A stretch of 64,000 nt of DNA from Streptomyces gilvus (GCF_022513565.1 NZ_JAKWBE010000025.1:1-64000); one strand, 5' to 3'; counted from the stretch's first letter, positions 34,599 to 43,324 are shown. Numbers and translations: made by a program. Notes: a model not told the origin generated them from the sequence alone.

Positions 34599-34623
34599 AG
34601 TACCTTACTTCAAAGTGGGTACT
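34599..34623. promoter_or_regulatory. HxlR operator candidate
   Basis: AGTACC (34599-34604) and GGTACT (34618-34623), with TACTT/AAGTG inside, form the AGTACC-N13-GGTACT palindrome typical of HxlR sites. It lies at the regulator's start codon and about 65 bp before the divergent gene. Confidence 0.65.
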
Positions 34624-34687
34624 TTCGCGGAGTTAGCGCTCCCCCTAGAGTTAGTGGCAACAGCACCCCACAAGGAGATCGCACATC

Positions 34688-35542
34688 ATGAGCATCGTCG
34701 TCACCGGAGCCACCGGACACCTCGGCCGCCACGTCATCGAGCAGCTGCTGGAGAAGGTCCCGGCCGAGCAGGTCACCGCCGTCGTGCGCAACGAGGCCAA
34801 GGCCGCCGACCTCGCCGAGCGCGGCGTGAAGCTCGCGGTCGCCGACTACAACGCCCCCGAGACCTACGACCACGTCTTCTCCGCCGGCGACAAGGTGCTG
34901 CTCATCAGCAGCAGCGACGCCGGCGGCGACCGCGTCGGCCAGCACCGGGTCGTCATCGAGGCCGCCAAGGCCGCCGGCGTCGCCCTGCTCGCCTACACCA
35001 GCGCCCCGGGCTCCCTGAAGGCCGCCCTCGCCGACGACCACCGCGGCACCGAGGAGATCCTGGTCGGCTCCGGCGTGCCGTACGTCCTGCTGCGCAACGG
35101 CTGGTACCACGAGAACTACACCGAGAACCTCGCCCCGGTGCTGGAGTACAACGCCGTTGTCCAGGCCGCCGGTGACGGCCGCGTCTCCTCCGCCTCCCGC
35201 GCCGACTACGCGGCCGCCGCGGTCGCCGTACTGACCGGCGAGGGCCACGAGAACAAGACGTACGAGCTCGGTGGCGACGAGGCGTGGAGCTTCGCCGAGT
35301 ACGCGGCCGAACTGAGCAAGCAGACCGGCAAGGAGATCGTCTACAACCCCGTCTCCGTCGAGGCCTACACCGGCATCCTGACCGGCGCCGGGCTGCCCGA
35401 GTCGTTCGCCGCCGTCTTCGCGGGCGTCGACGCCTCGATCGAGAAGGGCGAGCTGGTCGTCGACAGCGGTGACCTCTCGCGGCTCGCCGGGCGTCCGACC
35501 AGCACGATCGCCGACGCGATCACGGCCGCGCTCAAGGGCTGA
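34688..35542 (+). CDS. NmrA-like NAD(P)H:quinone oxidoreductase, QorB-like
   Basis: A 284-residue Rossmann-fold protein beginning SIVVTGATGHLGRHVIEQLL, with the TGATGHLG nucleotide-binding loop. LLISSSDAGGDRVGQHRVVI and LRNGWYHENYTENL are typical of QorB-like quinone reductases. AAGGAG lies 10 bp before the ATG. The divergent HxlR gene and shared palindrome suggest induction by quinones or thiol stress. Two strong hairpins terminate it downstream. Confidence 0.92.
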   Translation: MSIVVTGATGHLGRHVIEQLLEKVPAEQVTAVVRNEAKAADLAERGVKLAVADYNAPETYDHVFSAGDKVLLISSSDAGGDRVGQHRVVIEAAKAAGVALLAYTSAPGSLKAALADDHRGTEEILVGSGVPYVLLRNGWYHENYTENLAPVLEYNAVVQAAGDGRVSSASRADYAAAAVAVLTGEGHENKTYELGGDEAWSFAEYAAELSKQTGKEIVYNPVSVEAYTGILTGAGLPESFAAVFAGVDASIEKGELVVDSGDLSRLAGRPTSTIADAITAALKG

Positions 35543-35553
35543 CCTCCCCGGAG

Positions 35554-35589
35554 GTCCGAGGGCCGTACTCCCCCGTCGGGCCCTCGGAC
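35554..35589 (+). terminator. First terminator after the QorB-like gene
   Basis: GTCCGAGGGCC pairs with GGCCCTCGGAC (11 bp, 14-nt loop), starting 12 bp after the stop codon. Confidence 0.78.
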
Positions 35590-35595
35590 GCACCA

Positions 35596-35643
35596 CCCCC
35601 GCCTGTCATGACCGTATAGCGATACGGGCATGACAGGCGGGGG
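35596..35643 (+). terminator. Second, very stable hairpin terminator
   Basis: A 22-position stem with one A/G mismatch (outer 15 bp perfect, inner CCGTAT/ATACGG) closed by an AGCG loop, 6 bp after the first hairpin. Two tandem terminators insulate rarD. Confidence 0.88.
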
Positions 35644-35741
35644 TCTTCGGCGTTACCTTCTTGCCTGCACACCTGTGCGACGGCGCGAGCGCGTCGAGCG
35701 GCAGGGTGAGCGGGACGGGTTTCGTCGATGAGGAGGTGCCC

Positions 35742-36695
35742 GTGAGCGGGAAGTCGAAGGGCGAGCGGCGCACAGGTCTGCTGAACGGCTTCGCGGCGTA
35801 CGGGATGTGGGGCCTGGTGCCCCTCTTCTGGCCCCTCCTCAAGCCCGCCGGCGCGGTCGAGATCCTCGCCCACCGCATGGTGTGGTCGCTGGTCTTCGTC
35901 GCCGTCGCCCTTGTCTACGTACGGCGCTGGGCCTGGGCCGGTGAGCTGCTGCGGCAGCCGCGGCGGCTGGCGCTGGTCGCCGTGGCGGCGGCGGTCATCA
36001 CCGTCAACTGGGGCGTGTACATCTGGGCCGTCAACAGCGGCCATGTCGTCGAGGCCTCGCTCGGGTACTTCATCAACCCGCTGGTCACCATCGCCATGGG
36101 CGTGCTGCTCCTGAAGGAACGGCTGCGGCCCGTGCAGTGGGCGGCGGTCGGGATCGGCCTCGCGGCGGTGATCGTGCTGACCGTCGGGTACGGCCAGCCG
36201 CCGTGGATCTCGCTGACGCTGGCCTTCTCCTTCGCCACGTACGGGCTTGTGAAGAAGAAGGTGAATCTGGGCGGGATCGAGTCGCTGGCCGCGGAGACCG
36301 CGATCCAGTTCCTGCCGGCCGTCGGTTATCTGCTGTGGCTGACCTCGCGCGGTGACTCCACGTTCACGACCGAGGGGCCCGGGCACGGGGCGCTGCTCGC
36401 GGCGACCGGCGTGGTGACCGCGCTGCCGCTCGTGTGCTTCGGCGCGGCGGCGATCCGGGTGCCGTTGTCGACCCTGGGGCTGCTGCAGTATCTGGCGCCG
36501 GTGTTCCAGTTCCTGCTGGGGGTCGCCTACTTCCACGAGGCGATGCCGGTCGAGCGGTGGGCCGGGTTCGCGCTGGTGTGGGGCGCCCTGTGCCTGCTCA
36601 CCTTCGACGCGTGGCGGGCGGCGCGGGAGACGAGGCGGCGGCTGGTGGAGGCGCCGCGGGTCGAGGTGGCACCGTCGGCTCCGGTGGACGCCTGA
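35742..36695 (+). CDS. rarD: RarD-type EamA-family permease
   Basis: A 317-residue ten-helix transporter of the drug/metabolite superfamily. The start region GLLNGFAAYGMWGLVPLFWPLL and segment AVNSGHVVEASLGYFINPLV are diagnostic of RarD. The second EamA half ends with LGLLQYLAPVFQFLLGV. GTG 35742 is chosen for its AGGAGG ribosome site 5 bp upstream. The last codons (SAPVDA-stop) belong to the first copy of a 32-bp repeat present three times. The substrate is unknown; the family was linked to chloramphenicol resistance in Pseudomonas. Confidence 0.93.
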   Translation: MSGKSKGERRTGLLNGFAAYGMWGLVPLFWPLLKPAGAVEILAHRMVWSLVFVAVALVYVRRWAWAGELLRQPRRLALVAVAAAVITVNWGVYIWAVNSGHVVEASLGYFINPLVTIAMGVLLLKERLRPVQWAAVGIGLAAVIVLTVGYGQPPWISLTLAFSFATYGLVKKKVNLGGIESLAAETAIQFLPAVGYLLWLTSRGDSTFTTEGPGHGALLAATGVVTALPLVCFGAAAIRVPLSTLGLLQYLAPVFQFLLGVAYFHEAMPVERWAGFALVWGALCLLTFDAWRAARETRRRLVEAPRVEVAPSAPVDA

Positions 36696-36770
36696 CCGCT
36701 CGGCGATCGGCTCCGGTGGACGCCTGACCACGCGACGATCGGCTCCGGTGGACGCCTGAGCGCGCGATGA
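36675..36770. repeat. 32-bp unit triplicated across the rarD stop codon
   Basis: Copies begin at 36675, 36707 and 36739, each starting TCGGCTCCGGTGGACGCCTG, with variation only in the last 11 bases. The first copy includes the rarD stop codon, so the gene's last codons are repeated twice downstream in DNA that is not translated as part of it. Confidence 0.85.
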
Positions 36771-36953
36771 CTGGCGGCGGTGACATCCGACCAGGCCGAT
36801 GCGGGCAGGGTTGTTCCGGTATGCGAACTCCCTGTCCAGATAGCACCCTTGACGGGCCGTTGGTAAAGGCTTCACCATCCGGAGACCCAATTCACCCCAT
36901 GGGGCCCCGGTGAACCCGGTGCTCCCGTGGAACGAGGAATGCGGAGCCCCCAC

Positions 36954-37904
36954 ATGAAGCTCTCCGTTTCCGGGCGTGCGGCGACGGCCGTCACCGTCTC
37001 GGCTGTCATGCTCCTGACTGGTGGATCGATAGCCGGCGCTGCGCCCGGGTCCGCCCCCACGGCGGCCGCCGCGCCGGACATCCCGGTCGCGGGCGTCAAG
37101 GCCCATCTCGCCCAGCTCCAGTCCATCGCCACCGCCAACAACGGCAACCGCGCGCACGGCAGCGCCGGCTACAAGGCCTCGATCGACTATGTGAAGGCCA
37201 AGCTGGACGCGGCCGGATTCACCACCGCCGTCCAGCAGTTCACGTCCTCCGGGCGCACCGGCTACAACCTCGTCGCCGACTGGCCGGGCGGGGACACCGG
37301 CCGGGTCGTGATGGTGGGCTCCCACCTCGACAGCGTCAGCGCCGGGCCCGGCATCAACGACAACGGCTCCGGTTCGGCCGCCATCCTGGAGACCGCGCTC
37401 GCCGTGTCCCGCACGGGCTACCACCCGGCCAGGCATCTGCGTTTCGCCTGGTGGGGTGCCGAGGAACTGGGCATGGTCGGCTCGCGGTACTACGTCAACA
37501 ACCTCTCCCCCTCCGACCGTTCGAAGATCAGCGGCTACCTCAACTTCGACATGATCGGCTCGCCCAACCCCGGCTACTTCGTCTACGACGACGACCCGGC
37601 GATCGAGAAGACCTTCCAGAACTACTTCACCGGGCTCGGTGTCGCCACGGAGCCGGAGACCGAGGGCGACGGCCGCTCCGACCACGCCCCGTTCAAGAAC
37701 GCGGGTGTGCCGGTCGGCGGGCTGTTCAGCGGCGCCGACTACATCAAGACGGCGGCCCAGGCGACCAAGTGGGGCGGGACGTCCGGGCAGGCGTTCGACC
37801 GCTGCTACCACCGGTCCTGCGACACGGCGTCCAACATCAACGACACGGCCCTGAACCGCAACAGCGACGCGATCGCGTACGCGGTGTGGGAGCTGGCTTC
37901 GTAG
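36954..37904 (+). CDS. Secreted M28 zinc aminopeptidase (SGAP-like)
   Basis: A 316-residue exported peptidase. Residues 1-39 are a signal peptide with pro-region (hydrophobic core VTVSAVMLLTGGSIAGAA), and the mature start APDIPVAGVKAHL matches S. griseus aminopeptidase (SGAP). By that alignment the two zinc ions are bound by His124, Asp136, Glu171, Asp199 and His286, with Glu170 as catalytic base (motifs GSHLDSV, NDNGSG, WGAEELG, FDMIG, DHAPF). All are present. It removes large hydrophobic N-terminal residues from extracellular peptides. ATG 36954 follows GGAG. C-terminal CYHRSC would form the SGAP disulfide. Confidence 0.96.
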   Translation: MKLSVSGRAATAVTVSAVMLLTGGSIAGAAPGSAPTAAAAPDIPVAGVKAHLAQLQSIATANNGNRAHGSAGYKASIDYVKAKLDAAGFTTAVQQFTSSGRTGYNLVADWPGGDTGRVVMVGSHLDSVSAGPGINDNGSGSAAILETALAVSRTGYHPARHLRFAWWGAEELGMVGSRYYVNNLSPSDRSKISGYLNFDMIGSPNPGYFVYDDDPAIEKTFQNYFTGLGVATEPETEGDGRSDHAPFKNAGVPVGGLFSGADYIKTAAQATKWGGTSGQAFDRCYHRSCDTASNINDTALNRNSDAIAYAVWELAS

Positions 37905-38035
37905 TTACGCGAGTTGCTGGCGGCGGGGTGGGGGCGGGGCGTGGATGCGGCTCCTGTTACGGCGTGTCGATGGCGTGAACGCGCGGCCCTCTTGCGGCGT
38001 CTCGGGGGGCGTGCAAGTCCGGCTTGTTCCCGTCG

Positions 38036-39853
38036 TCACCGGGCCGACTTGCGGGCGCGTTCCGTGAGTCGGCCCATGCGGGCGCGGGCCGACTCCAGTT
38101 CCTCGATGTCGTCGGCGGCCGGCCCGTCCTCAGCCGTCAGCTCCGTCCACAGGCCGATCAGGTCACGCCCCAGCTCCAGCCCCTGGTGCGGGTCGCGTAC
38201 GGCACGCCAGGCAGAGGCGCCGCTCTGGACGTTGCCGTACGCCCCCTCCGCGTCACCCTTGCGTCGGTAGGTCCGGGCCAGATCGAGGGACAGCCGGAAG
38301 GCACGCACCGGGTCGCCCGCCAAGTAGGCGATGTAGGCGGTCAGTTCGCGCAGCTTCAGCACCTCGCCGTGTTCCGGCCCGAGCACCGCCATGGCCTCCC
38401 CGACGGCTCCCGCCGCCAACCCGTCCGCCTCCGCTATCCGCCCCGCCTTCACGGCCTCGTTGATCCGTGTCATCGGCTCCGCGAGAACCCCGGTGGCCGT
38501 GGACGGCTCGTCCCCGAGCACAGCCTCGGCCACGGCATCGAAGCCACGGGCGGGGGTCGGGGTGGGCTCGGGACCGGGGTCGAGGGGCGGGATGGCGAGG
38601 GGGTTGGGGGCGAGGGCGGAGGAGGGCGCGGGGAGGGGACTGGGGGCCGGGGCTGCTGAGGGGCTCGCGGGGAGCGGGTGGGGATCGGCGATGTGCGGGG
38701 GTACGGCGGCTCGGTCGGCCCTTGTTCCGAGGGCCTGATCGGCTCCGAGGGCCTGGTCGGCCCTGGGCGCCTGGTCGGCCCCGGCGACCGTGTGCCGCGG
38801 GATCGCGTCCATGGGTGGCGGCGGACCGAACTGTCCCGTCGGCGGTGCGACCGTGCCGGGTGCGCGGTCCTGAGGCGGCTCCGGCAGCGCTCGCAGAGTG
38901 AACGTCGGCACGGACTCACTCGGAAGGTCCCCGCCGAGACGCAGCGGCTCCGAGCCGCTCGCGGCATTCCCGCCGAAGGGCCGCGACTCCGCGACGCTCG
39001 CGGCGTTCCCGCCGGAAGACCGCGGCTCCGCGACCCTCGCGGCGTTCCCGCCGAAGGCCGACGACTCCGAGTCGCTCGCGGCGTCCTCCCCGAAGGGCCG
39101 CGGCTCCGCGACGCTCGCGGCATCCCCGCCGGAAGACCGCGGCTCCGCGACCCTCGCGGCGTTCCCGCCGAAGGCCGACGACTCCGAGTCGCTCGCGGCG
39201 TCCTCCCCGAAGGGCCGCGGCTCCGCGACGCTCGCGGCATCCCCGCCGCGAGGCAGCGGCTCTGACACCGCCCGCAGCGGGAAGGTCGGGGCGGCGTCCC
39301 GTACGGGCTCCGAGGCGGGTCGCAGCAGGTGGGTGGGCTTGTCGCGGTACGGCGTGAGCCCGGACCGGGGATCGGACGGTTCCGCAGGGTGCTCCTTCGC
39401 CGCCGCGTCCCCCGGCAGACCTCCACCGCCCGCCGTCGCCGGGACCGACTCCCGTACCGCAGAAGCCGACGGCACCACGTCCTCCCGGTGCCGGGCCTCA
39501 CCCCCCGCTCGCTCCCCCCGCTCGACCGCCGGAGGCATCCGTACCGGCTCCCCCGTGAACGTGCTCGAACCGTCGGCCGCCACCTGGAGGTGTACGACGC
39601 AGCCGATGCGCTCGTCGTGAATCGTGGCCCGGACGGGGTGACCCGTGGCGAGGGCGATGCGGTGGAGGTGGTCGAGGACGGCCTGCTGGATCTCCTCACC
39701 GGCCGCCGGAACGACCGGAACGCCGCCGATCGAGGCACTCCCCGCTCCCGGACCGCCCGCGGGGACCCGGACGTCGATCGGTGCCGCCACCAGGGCCGCG
39801 GGGAGCGCGGCCCCCTTCTGTTCCCGCTTCTTCTCGCGGCTGAGTCGAGACAT
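38036..39853 (-). CDS. TPR-like protein with 13-residue tandem repeats
   Basis: A 605-residue protein in three parts. The N-terminus (1-110) is a small domain (EEIQQAVLDHLHRIALATGH, VVHLQVAADGSSTFTGEPV). Residues 110-440 are low-complexity. They contain eight 13-residue units such as GGDAASVAEPRPF (203-306), of which three units (39 residues, 117 bp) are exactly duplicated. The C-terminus (440-605) is helical with tetratricopeptide-like spacing (AGRIAEADGLAAGAVGEAM, then LARTYRRKGDAEGAYGNVQSG). ATG 39853 begins MSRLSREKKREQKG. It is divergent from the DUF6668-like gene. Function unknown. Confidence 0.85.
   Translation of the reverse strand: MSRLSREKKREQKGAALPAALVAAPIDVRVPAGGPGAGSASIGGVPVVPAAGEEIQQAVLDHLHRIALATGHPVRATIHDERIGCVVHLQVAADGSSTFTGEPVRMPPAVERGERAGGEARHREDVVPSASAVRESVPATAGGGGLPGDAAAKEHPAEPSDPRSGLTPYRDKPTHLLRPASEPVRDAAPTFPLRAVSEPLPRGGDAASVAEPRPFGEDAASDSESSAFGGNAARVAEPRSSGGDAASVAEPRPFGEDAASDSESSAFGGNAARVAEPRSSGGNAASVAESRPFGGNAASGSEPLRLGGDLPSESVPTFTLRALPEPPQDRAPGTVAPPTGQFGPPPPMDAIPRHTVAGADQAPRADQALGADQALGTRADRAAVPPHIADPHPLPASPSAAPAPSPLPAPSSALAPNPLAIPPLDPGPEPTPTPARGFDAVAEAVLGDEPSTATGVLAEPMTRINEAVKAGRIAEADGLAAGAVGEAMAVLGPEHGEVLKLRELTAYIAYLAGDPVRAFRLSLDLARTYRRKGDAEGAYGNVQSGASAWRAVRDPHQGLELGRDLIGLWTELTAEDGPAADDIEELESARARMGRLTERARKSAR
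38936..39247. repeat. Eight 39-bp tandem units inside the TPR-like gene
   Basis: Units encode 13 residues each. A 117-bp block of three units (39131-39247) is repeated at 39014-39130. The frame is kept throughout. Confidence 0.88.
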
Positions 39854-40102
39854 CGGTTCCCTCACTCGGATGCGTCGGAAGTGGAGCGGACGGCGCGTTC
39901 GGGTTCCATGGTGCTCCCTCCCGCCGTCGGGTCCCGCCACCCCGGCGTCAAGATCCGGTCGTTCACGTACTGTCGAGTCTCTCCGGTCGCTGCCGGTTCT
40001 CACGTCACCGTCGCGTCACAGACTCGTCCCAGCGATCGGCGCTGTTCGCGGGCCGCCCGGCACCGCGCGGATCCATGGGCTTGGCGAGGAAGGAGAGCGG
40101 GC

Positions 40103-40621
40103 ATGCGCACGGACATGCAGCAGGGACCGGAGATCTGGCTCCGCGGACCGGTCGCCCCGTCGGAGCCCGGCCCCCAGGAGCCCGCGCACGCCGTCGCCAC
40201 CGCCCGGCGCTACTCCTGGGTCGGCACCCACGGCGGCGCCGGCGTCTCCACCCTCGCCGCTGTGTACGGCGGTCATGACTGCGGCCGGGAGTGGCCCGGA
40301 CCGGACGACCCGCGCTCCGTCCTGCTCGTCGCGCGCACCCATGCCTCCGGACTTGCCGCGGCCCTGCGCGCCCTGGAGGTGTTCCGGCGCGGCCAGGCGC
40401 CCCAGGGGCTCGACCTGGACGCCCTCGTCCTGGTGGCGGACGCGCCGGGCCGGCTGCCGCGCCCGCTCGACCGGCAGATCCGGCTGCTGGAGCAGGTCAT
40501 CGACGTCTACCGCGTCCCCTGGGTCCCCGACTGGCGGCTCGGCGACCTCGGCGGCCGCCCGCCCCGCGAGACGGAGACGCTGGCCCGGCTGACGGGGGCG
40601 GCGGCCGGACGGCGCGGCTGA
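40103..40621 (+). CDS. DUF6668-like conserved protein
   Basis: A 172-residue protein. The segment RYSWVGTHGGAGVSTLAAVYGG resembles a deviant Walker A (GGxGxST) of the SIMIBI/MinD type. SVLLVARTHASGLAAALRAL and LDALVLVADAPGRLPRPL follow as Rossmann-like strands, and VPWVPDWRLGDLGGRPP closes. ATG 40103 has AAGGAG 8-9 bp upstream. It fits the DUF6668 family of streptomycetes, of unknown function. It is divergent from the repeat-rich TPR-like gene, with which it may share a 249-bp regulatory region. Confidence 0.8.
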   Translation: MRTDMQQGPEIWLRGPVAPSEPGPQEPAHAVATARRYSWVGTHGGAGVSTLAAVYGGHDCGREWPGPDDPRSVLLVARTHASGLAAALRALEVFRRGQAPQGLDLDALVLVADAPGRLPRPLDRQIRLLEQVIDVYRVPWVPDWRLGDLGGRPPRETETLARLTGAAAGRRG

Positions 40622-40705
40622 GTCCCGCCCACTGGGGGCTACCGCCGCGTGGGCGCGATCAGCCACACCCCACCCGCGCCCTCCGGGCGTCGCCCCGCCA
40701 CCCCA

Positions 40706-40733
40706 TGGACAGCTACTTGCGTATGCATATAAT
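40706..40733 (+). promoter_or_regulatory. Near-consensus promoter of the oxidoreductase gene
   Basis: TGGACA (40706-40711) and a perfect TATAAT (40728-40733) are separated by 16 bp and lie about 50 bp before the gene. The -10 sits inside TGCAT-ATA-ATGCA, an inverted repeat that a repressor could occupy. Confidence 0.65.
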
Positions 40734-40779
40734 GCACGTGCGAGTAATCGTCGCACACCGCTTTCCTCTGGGGGACCTC

Positions 40780-41376
40780 ATGACCCGTCGCTTCCTTTTC
40801 GTGCTCGGCAGCAGCCGCGCCGACGGCAACACCGAACTCCTCGCCCGCCGGGCCGCCGAGCAGTTGCCCGCCGATGTCGGGCAGCAGTGGATCTCCCTGG
40901 CCGAGCAGCCCCTGCCCGACTTCGTGGACCTGCGACGCGACAGTGACCATGTCCACCCGCCCGCCGGCACTGCCCCGGCCCTCCTTCTCGACGCGACGCT
41001 GGCTGCCACCGACATCGTGATCGCCTCCCCGCTGTACTGGTACTCGGTCTCCGGTCTGACCAAGCGCTACCTGGACTACTGGTCGGGCTGGCTGCGCACC
41101 CCCGGTCTCGACTTCAAGGCGGCCATGGCCGGCCGCACACTCTGGGGTGTCGCCGCGCTCGCCGACAGCGAGCCGTCCGTCGCCGACCCGCTGATCGGCA
41201 CACTGAACAACTCGGCCGCCTATCTCGGCATGCGGTTCGGCGGAGTGCTGCTCGGCAACGGCAGCCGACGCGGCGACGTGCTCCACGACACCGCTGCCCT
41301 CGCCCGCGCCAAGACCTTCTTCGCGCAGGAGCCGCCGCTCGCCCGCTTCCCCCACGAGACCCGGGCCGCCGCCTGA
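40780..41376 (+). CDS. NAD(P)H-dependent FMN oxidoreductase, flavodoxin-like
   Basis: A 198-residue flavodoxin-fold protein. FVLGSSRADGNTELLARRAA is the FMN phosphate-binding loop (GSxRxxGNT), and ASPLYWYSVSGLTKRYLDYW is the FMN-ring loop of the NADPH-dependent FMN reductase family. The ATG at 40780 follows GGGGGACC. It is preceded by an unusually strong promoter. The role could be quinone, nitro-compound or flavin reduction. Confidence 0.92.
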   Translation: MTRRFLFVLGSSRADGNTELLARRAAEQLPADVGQQWISLAEQPLPDFVDLRRDSDHVHPPAGTAPALLLDATLAATDIVIASPLYWYSVSGLTKRYLDYWSGWLRTPGLDFKAAMAGRTLWGVAALADSEPSVADPLIGTLNNSAAYLGMRFGGVLLGNGSRRGDVLHDTAALARAKTFFAQEPPLARFPHETRAAA

Positions 41377-41377
41377 G

Positions 41378-42280
41378 CTACGCCGTGATGTCCCGCGCCG
41401 TGAACCGCGCCCAGGCCGCCGAGCCGAACACCGCCGCGTACAGGGCCTGCAGTCCGAGGTTCTTCGTCAGGTCGTCCCAGTAGACCGGGTCGCGCATCAG
41501 GTCGGCGAAGGACAGCCAGTAGTGGGAGAAGAAGTACGGCTGCAGGGCGTGCAGTTGGGGTATCTGGTCGAGGATCTGGACGGTGATCAGCAGTCCGACG
41601 GTCGTCGCCATCGCGGCGATGCCGCTGTTGGTCAGCGTCGAGATGAACAGGCCGAGCGCGGCTATGCCGATGAGCGAGGCCGCGACGACCAGGGCGATCA
41701 GCAGGGACCGGCCCAGACCGTCGGCGAAGCTGATCCGGGTGCCGGAGATGGTCGTCAGATCGCCGAGCGGGAACAGGACGGCTCCGACGGCGAGTGCCGA
41801 GGCCGCGACCACGAGGGTGGCGACCAGGCAGAAGGCCAGCACCGTCGCGTACTTGGTGAGCAGCAGCCGGGTGCGGCCGGCCGGGGCGACCAGGAGGTAG
41901 CGCAGGGTGCCGGCGTTGGCCTCCCCCGCTATCGCGTCTCCCGCGACGACCCCGACCGCCATCGGGAGGAAGAACGGCAGCGTCGCCGCGAGGGCCGTGA
42001 AGACCAGGAACAGGCCGTTGTTGGTGATCTGGGCGATGAACGCCGGGCCGCCCCCTCCGCCACCGCGGCCGGGACCGGCCGAGGAGCCGTCGCTCGTCTC
42101 GATCTTGACGGCGACGCCGACGAGGATCGGGACGGCCGCGAGGACGGCGAGCAGGGCGAGGGTGCGCCAGCGGCGGAAGGTGGTGACCAACTCGCTGCGC
42201 AGCAGGCCGAAGGTCCACAGCGGGCTCGGCGTGCGCAGCTCGCCCAACTCCCGTGGGACCGCCGTCTCAGCCCGCGACAT
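41378..42280 (-). CDS. ABC transporter permease (ABC-2 type)
   Basis: A 300-residue permease with six membrane helices. ELVTTFRRWRTLALLAVLAAVPILVGV gives helix 1, and GDAIAGEANAGTLRYLLVAPAGRTRLLLTKY is the conserved ABC-2 cytoplasmic coupling segment. The ATG lies within the ATPase gene's end (14-bp overlap). It forms an exporter with that ATPase. The LolA-like gene upstream in the same operon suggests lipid or lipoprotein handling, which is inferred. Confidence 0.92.
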   Translation of the reverse strand: MSRAETAVPRELGELRTPSPLWTFGLLRSELVTTFRRWRTLALLAVLAAVPILVGVAVKIETSDGSSAGPGRGGGGGGPAFIAQITNNGLFLVFTALAATLPFFLPMAVGVVAGDAIAGEANAGTLRYLLVAPAGRTRLLLTKYATVLAFCLVATLVVAASALAVGAVLFPLGDLTTISGTRISFADGLGRSLLIALVVAASLIGIAALGLFISTLTNSGIAAMATTVGLLITVQILDQIPQLHALQPYFFSHYWLSFADLMRDPVYWDDLTKNLGLQALYAAVFGSAAWARFTARDITA

Positions 42281-43241
42281 CGAAGCCCTCCCCCGTCAGC
42301 GCCACGAACGCGTCCTCCAGCGAGGCCCGCTCCACTCCGAAGCCGCGTACGCGCACACCCGCCGTCACCAGCGCGGCGTTCACCTCGGCCAAATCCCGGT
42401 CCGGGGGCTCCGCGGTCACCCGGTCCTCGGTGACGACGACATCGGCGGCGCCCTGTTCCTTCAGCACGCGGGCCGCGTCCCCGGCGTCCGGAGTCGTGAC
42501 GACCAGTCGGCCGCGCGCGCCCGCCGCCAGGTCGGAGACCGCGCCCTGGGTGATGAGGCGGCCCTGTGCCATCACCGCCGCGTGGGTGCAGACCTGCTCG
42601 ATCTCGTCGAGGAGGTGGGAGGAGAGGAAGACGGTGGTGCCGTCGGAGGCCAACTCCCGGACCAGGGAGCGGATTTCCCGCATGCCCTGGGGATCGAGGC
42701 CGTTGGTCGGCTCGTCCAGCACCAGGAGTCTGCGCGGTTGCAGCAGTGCGGCGGCGAGGCCGAGCCGCTGCTTCATGCCGAGCGAGTAGGCCTTGGCCTT
42801 CTTGCCGGCCGCCGCCATGAGTCCCACCCGCTCCAGCGCCGCCGCGACGCGGGCACGCCGGGTGCGCGGGTCGGCGGTCGGGTCGGCGGCGTCGTAACGG
42901 ATCAGGTTGTCGCGGCCGGAGAGGAAGCCGTACAGGGCGGGGCCCTCGATGAGCGCGCCGACGTGCGGGAGGACGGCGCGCGAGCTCCTCGGCATGGGGC
43001 GGCCGAGCACCCGGGCGGTGCCCGAGGTCGGTTCGATCAGGCCCATCAGCATGCGGATGGTGGTGGTCTTGCCCGAGCCGTTCGGACCGAGGAAGCCGAA
43101 GACGCTGCCCGCCGGGACGGTCAGGTCGAGGCCGTCGACGGCGAGCTGCCCGCCGCGGTAGCGCTTGGTGAGCGCATGGGTGGCGATGACACTGTCACCC
43201 GGCGCAGCGCGGTCCGGCTCCGGGGCGAACGACTCGTCCAT
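42267..43241 (-). CDS. ABC transporter ATP-binding protein
   Basis: A 324-residue ATPase. Walker A is GPNGSGKTTTIRML, signature YSLGMKQRLGLA, Walker B LLVLDEPTNGLDPQG, and the H-loop histidine is in FLSSHLLDEIEQV. The C-terminal part after residue 225 is the DUF4162-type regulatory domain of CcmA/DrrA-like exporters. ATG 43241 is chosen over an upstream start because it follows AGGGAG and begins the family-like N-terminus. It lies between the LolA-like gene and the permease. Confidence 0.95.
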   Translation of the reverse strand: MDESFAPEPDRAAPGDSVIATHALTKRYRGGQLAVDGLDLTVPAGSVFGFLGPNGSGKTTTIRMLMGLIEPTSGTARVLGRPMPRSSRAVLPHVGALIEGPALYGFLSGRDNLIRYDAADPTADPRTRRARVAAALERVGLMAAAGKKAKAYSLGMKQRLGLAAALLQPRRLLVLDEPTNGLDPQGMREIRSLVRELASDGTTVFLSSHLLDEIEQVCTHAAVMAQGRLITQGAVSDLAAGARGRLVVTTPDAGDAARVLKEQGAADVVVTEDRVTAEPPDRDLAEVNAALVTAGVRVRGFGVERASLEDAFVALTGEGFDVAG

Positions 43242-43324
43242 CGGCTCCCTCGATTCGTGCTCGTACCGCGTGGCGCGGCGACTACTCACCGTGATGACGA
43301 ACGGCCGCCGCGCAAGGTTCCCGG

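Noticed and set aside
38936..39247. CRISPR-like periodic repeat
   Set aside because: Units are contiguous in-frame coding repeats without unique spacers; same reasoning for the nuoC repeats.
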